From: Silene noctiflora
Lineage: Eukaryota > Streptophyta > Magnoliopsida > Caryophyllales > Caryophyllaceae
NCBI GenBank assembly: GCA_009801015.1
Contig: VHZZ01012531.1
Span: 10,607-32,121 of the forward strand
Reading direction: 5' to 3'
DNA: 21,515 nucleotides
Below the pieces are notes generated by a model. It was given only the letters and a program-made list of their open reading frames with translations, did no database searches and was not told the origin of the DNA. This document shows, in pieces, positions 19,901-21,515 of this stretch (its first letter is position 1; each line of letters begins with the position of its first letter). The position numbers and the translations under genes are program-made.

Positions 19901-20694
19901 CATTATTTTTCTTGTCCTGCAATTTCGTATGCAGTATGAAGCTACAATATACTGACGAAAGTTTTTAACACTTTTTTACTGCTGAAGGAAGGAAGTATGG
20001 GACTTATGAAGAGTGTGGAGAAGTTTAAACCCCAAGCTGGCTGTCGGTTTCCCAGTTATGCCTTCTGGTGGATTAGGCAGTCAATTAAGAAGGCCATATT
20101 CAGACATTCAAGGACAATTCGTTTGCCTGTATGGACTTTAGTTTTCATTTACTTCTCGATATGATTGTGATGCGGTTCCTGCTTTAGTGTTCCAACAATC
20201 GCATTATCATATATTATTCATTCGTCCATGAGAACCTGAATGAACTTCATAAATTCCATTTTGGGTGATTCATAAATAAACTCGTCACTCGGATGTTATT
20301 TGTGGTCATGATTTGTGACCCCACATCATATATCAACTTGGATTTTCATATGCATCTTTTTAGGTTTCTTATTTTTTGTCCAAAGTAAACAAGGAAGCTT
20401 ATTCTTGAAGGCGGTAGTACTCATTATCTATTTGAACTGAATTGTTGGCAATTATGTTTGCGACTTGATTTAAAGTTTCTATTTGTCCTCCAGGAGAATG
20501 TGTACAGTCTGTTTGGAAAGGTCCTACAAGCGAAAAAAGTATGCATTCAAGAAGGGAACAAAGATCCAACAAAAGATGAATTGGCAAAGCGTGTTGGAAT
20601 TACAGTAGAAAAGTTCCAGAATTTGCAATCTGTGATGAGATACCCTCTTTCGATGCAACAACCTGTGTGGGCAGATCAAGGTACCACTTTTCAG
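16918..20694 (+). CDS. SIG6: Plastid RNA polymerase sigma factor SIG6, exons 1-8 (3' end not in window)
   Basis: Nuclear gene for a chloroplast sigma factor that guides the plastid-encoded RNA polymerase to promoters. Exons, placed on splice signals and phase: 16918-17008, 17577-17722, 18067-18194, 18314-18496, 18760-19006, 19111-19341, 19988-20128, 20494-20694. Together they give 456 codons with no stop. The serine-rich start (MEASINLLSSSSSFPP) is a likely transit peptide and resembles the start of Arabidopsis SIG6. Then come LWKQFPTSVLSHD, ISLAKQALSASKLAL, region 1.2 (LFLWGPETKQLLT), region 2 (LIKANFRMVVYIAKQYQGRG, LQEGSMGLMKSVEKF, YAFWWIRQSIKKAI) and region 3 (TKDELAKRVGI, PLSMQQPVW). Region 4, which binds the -35 element (about 90 residues in SIG6), is not present. 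Intron 5 starts with GC rather than GT; intron 6 ends in AAG. The long introns (568, 344, 646 and 365 bases) hold no recognised gene. Confidence 0.93.
19007..19110 (+). other. GC-AG intron 5 of SIG6
   Basis: Exon 5 ends ATA CGG and the intron opens GCAAGA. It closes CTTCATCAG and exon 6 opens GAT TTC GAT. With this boundary the protein aligns without a gap to Arabidopsis SIG6 as I remember it. No GT donor nearby preserves both frame and alignment. Confidence 0.75.
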
Positions 20695-21115
20695 GTGAGT
20701 TTGAGTTTTAATATTCGAAAATGAAGTTTGCACACTTAATTATGTGCTGTATGATGCGCCTGAATCAATCATGTTTTGAGCTGATACACACATCTTCACT
20801 ATTTAAGCCATCCTAGATTCCTAGCCATCAAAAGATACTCGTAAATCTCATCAATAATTTTGGCTCAGGGGAATTACACACCTCAAACCCTACCAGCACT
20901 GCTATCTGTTGTCTGAACACTTAGGACTCCTAGATATTGGAAGCTGATCTATTCTTAGTGTCCTTTCTCGTCTCCTTCTGGCACTGGGTCCCAGGGTCCA
21001 CTTGTCTGTGCTACTGCTTAGAGGCCATTGCACACCTGAAGGTCCAAAATGGTGACTTCTAAATGAGTGCCTTGGAAACACTGAATCATTTGTGAATGCT
21101 GGCAAACTAGATACC
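20695..21115 (+). other. Intron following SIG6 exon 8, invaded by an LTR
   Basis: The donor GTGAGT at 20695 is strong. The next 420 bases show no sigma region 4 coding sequence and no acceptor followed by a sigma-like frame. At 21116 retroelement sequence begins, so the final coding part must lie beyond the window or be missing. Confidence 0.7.
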
Positions 21116-21515
21116 TGTAACACCCTCATCTACCAAGGAGCCTTAACAAGACCTTCCTCCGTAGATAAAGGCATTACCATCTCGGTTTCCCGAGGCAAGT
21201 AATAATCAAATGTCGATAATAGACCANTTAAGTAGTTTACATGTGATTACAAGATAACAACGGAAAAGATACAACTCATAAACAAACTATCAACCAAACA
21301 CTAAGTCATCGTGACTCGTGGCAACTCGTCCNTNCGACTCCCAGCAAGACTTCCAAAGACAACCTGTCAAACCGAACTGCTCCCCATACAGATCACGGCA
21401 GACACAATACAAGAAACAACAAGGAAACACCACACACGATCAATACCATACAAACATACAACGAATACAAATACAAGGTACACAAAACATCACAGATTCC
21501 ATCTCCTTCCACAAC
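21116..21515 (-). mobile_element. Gypsy LTR in reverse orientation (3' terminus at 21116), runs off the window
   Basis: TGTAACACCCTCATCTACC at 21116 is the reverse complement of an LTR terminus. The first 80 bases align along their length with the inverse of 2100-2179, sharing the TGTAACACCC end, the CCAAG and GCCTTA phrases, TTACCATCTCGGTT and a terminal-side hairpin CTCGGTTTCCCGAG (21181-21194). Three ambiguous bases (21227, 21332, 21334) occur here. The adjacent ATACC (21111-21115) is the target-duplication candidate; its partner is outside the window. Whether this is a solo LTR or a full element cannot be seen. Confidence 0.7.

Noticed and set aside
20902-21129. 75-codon minus-strand frame in the last intron
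   Set aside because: No family features; crosses the LTR edge at 21116.
1-21515. tRNA or rRNA genes
   Set aside because: None recognised by eye on either strand; a tRNA covariance search would be the decisive check.

Overview
This window is plant nuclear DNA, almost certainly from a eudicot. The evidence is a spliced gene for a plastid sigma factor (SIG6 type), several nested plant LTR-retrotransposons, a CACTA transposon, and two genes of the plant-mobile-domain kind that occur only in plants. A Caryophyllales origin is possible, because the retroelement layout resembles Retand of Silene, but this is weak inference. Seven ambiguous bases (N) were seen, and all of them lie inside LTR-like sequence.

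Layout. 1-2179: the 3' end of a Ty3/gypsy chromovirus-like element on the + strand (end of pol, polypurine tract, roughly 1.6 kb LTR). 2180-8652: the 3' internal part of a Tat/Retand-like element. Its sense strand shows no gag or pol here, but it carries two multi-exon genes on the opposite strand: a DUF7745-like gene (5642 to 2633), itself split by a solo LTR (about 3082-4559), and a plant-mobile-domain pseudogene (about 8184 to 6651). 8640-11079: polypurine tract and LTR of that element, with a complete 605-bp non-autonomous CACTA transposon inserted at 9305-9909 (TAA target duplication). 11088-11265: a primer-binding-site-like sequence and leader directly after that LTR. 11266-14752: a 5'-truncated, heavily decayed Ty1/copia gag-pol. 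14788 to about 15545: its LTR, holding a long foldback MITE-like element (15060-15215). About 15.55-16.66 kb: AT-rich intergenic DNA. 16918-20694: eight exons of SIG6, intact as far as the window shows, with a GC-AG intron and a 5-codon upstream ORF. 21116-21515: an LTR in the opposite orientation that begins inside the SIG6 intron preceding the missing sigma region 4.

How it fits together. SIG6 is the only likely functional host gene: a nuclear gene for a chloroplast-targeted sigma factor that directs the plastid-encoded RNA polymerase. Everything to its left is a nested, decaying repeat block. Most premature stops there can be explained as C-to-T changes, as expected of methylated, silenced DNA. 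The feature most worth a second look is the pair of antisense plant-mobile-domain-type genes carried just inside the 3' LTR of a Tat-type element.
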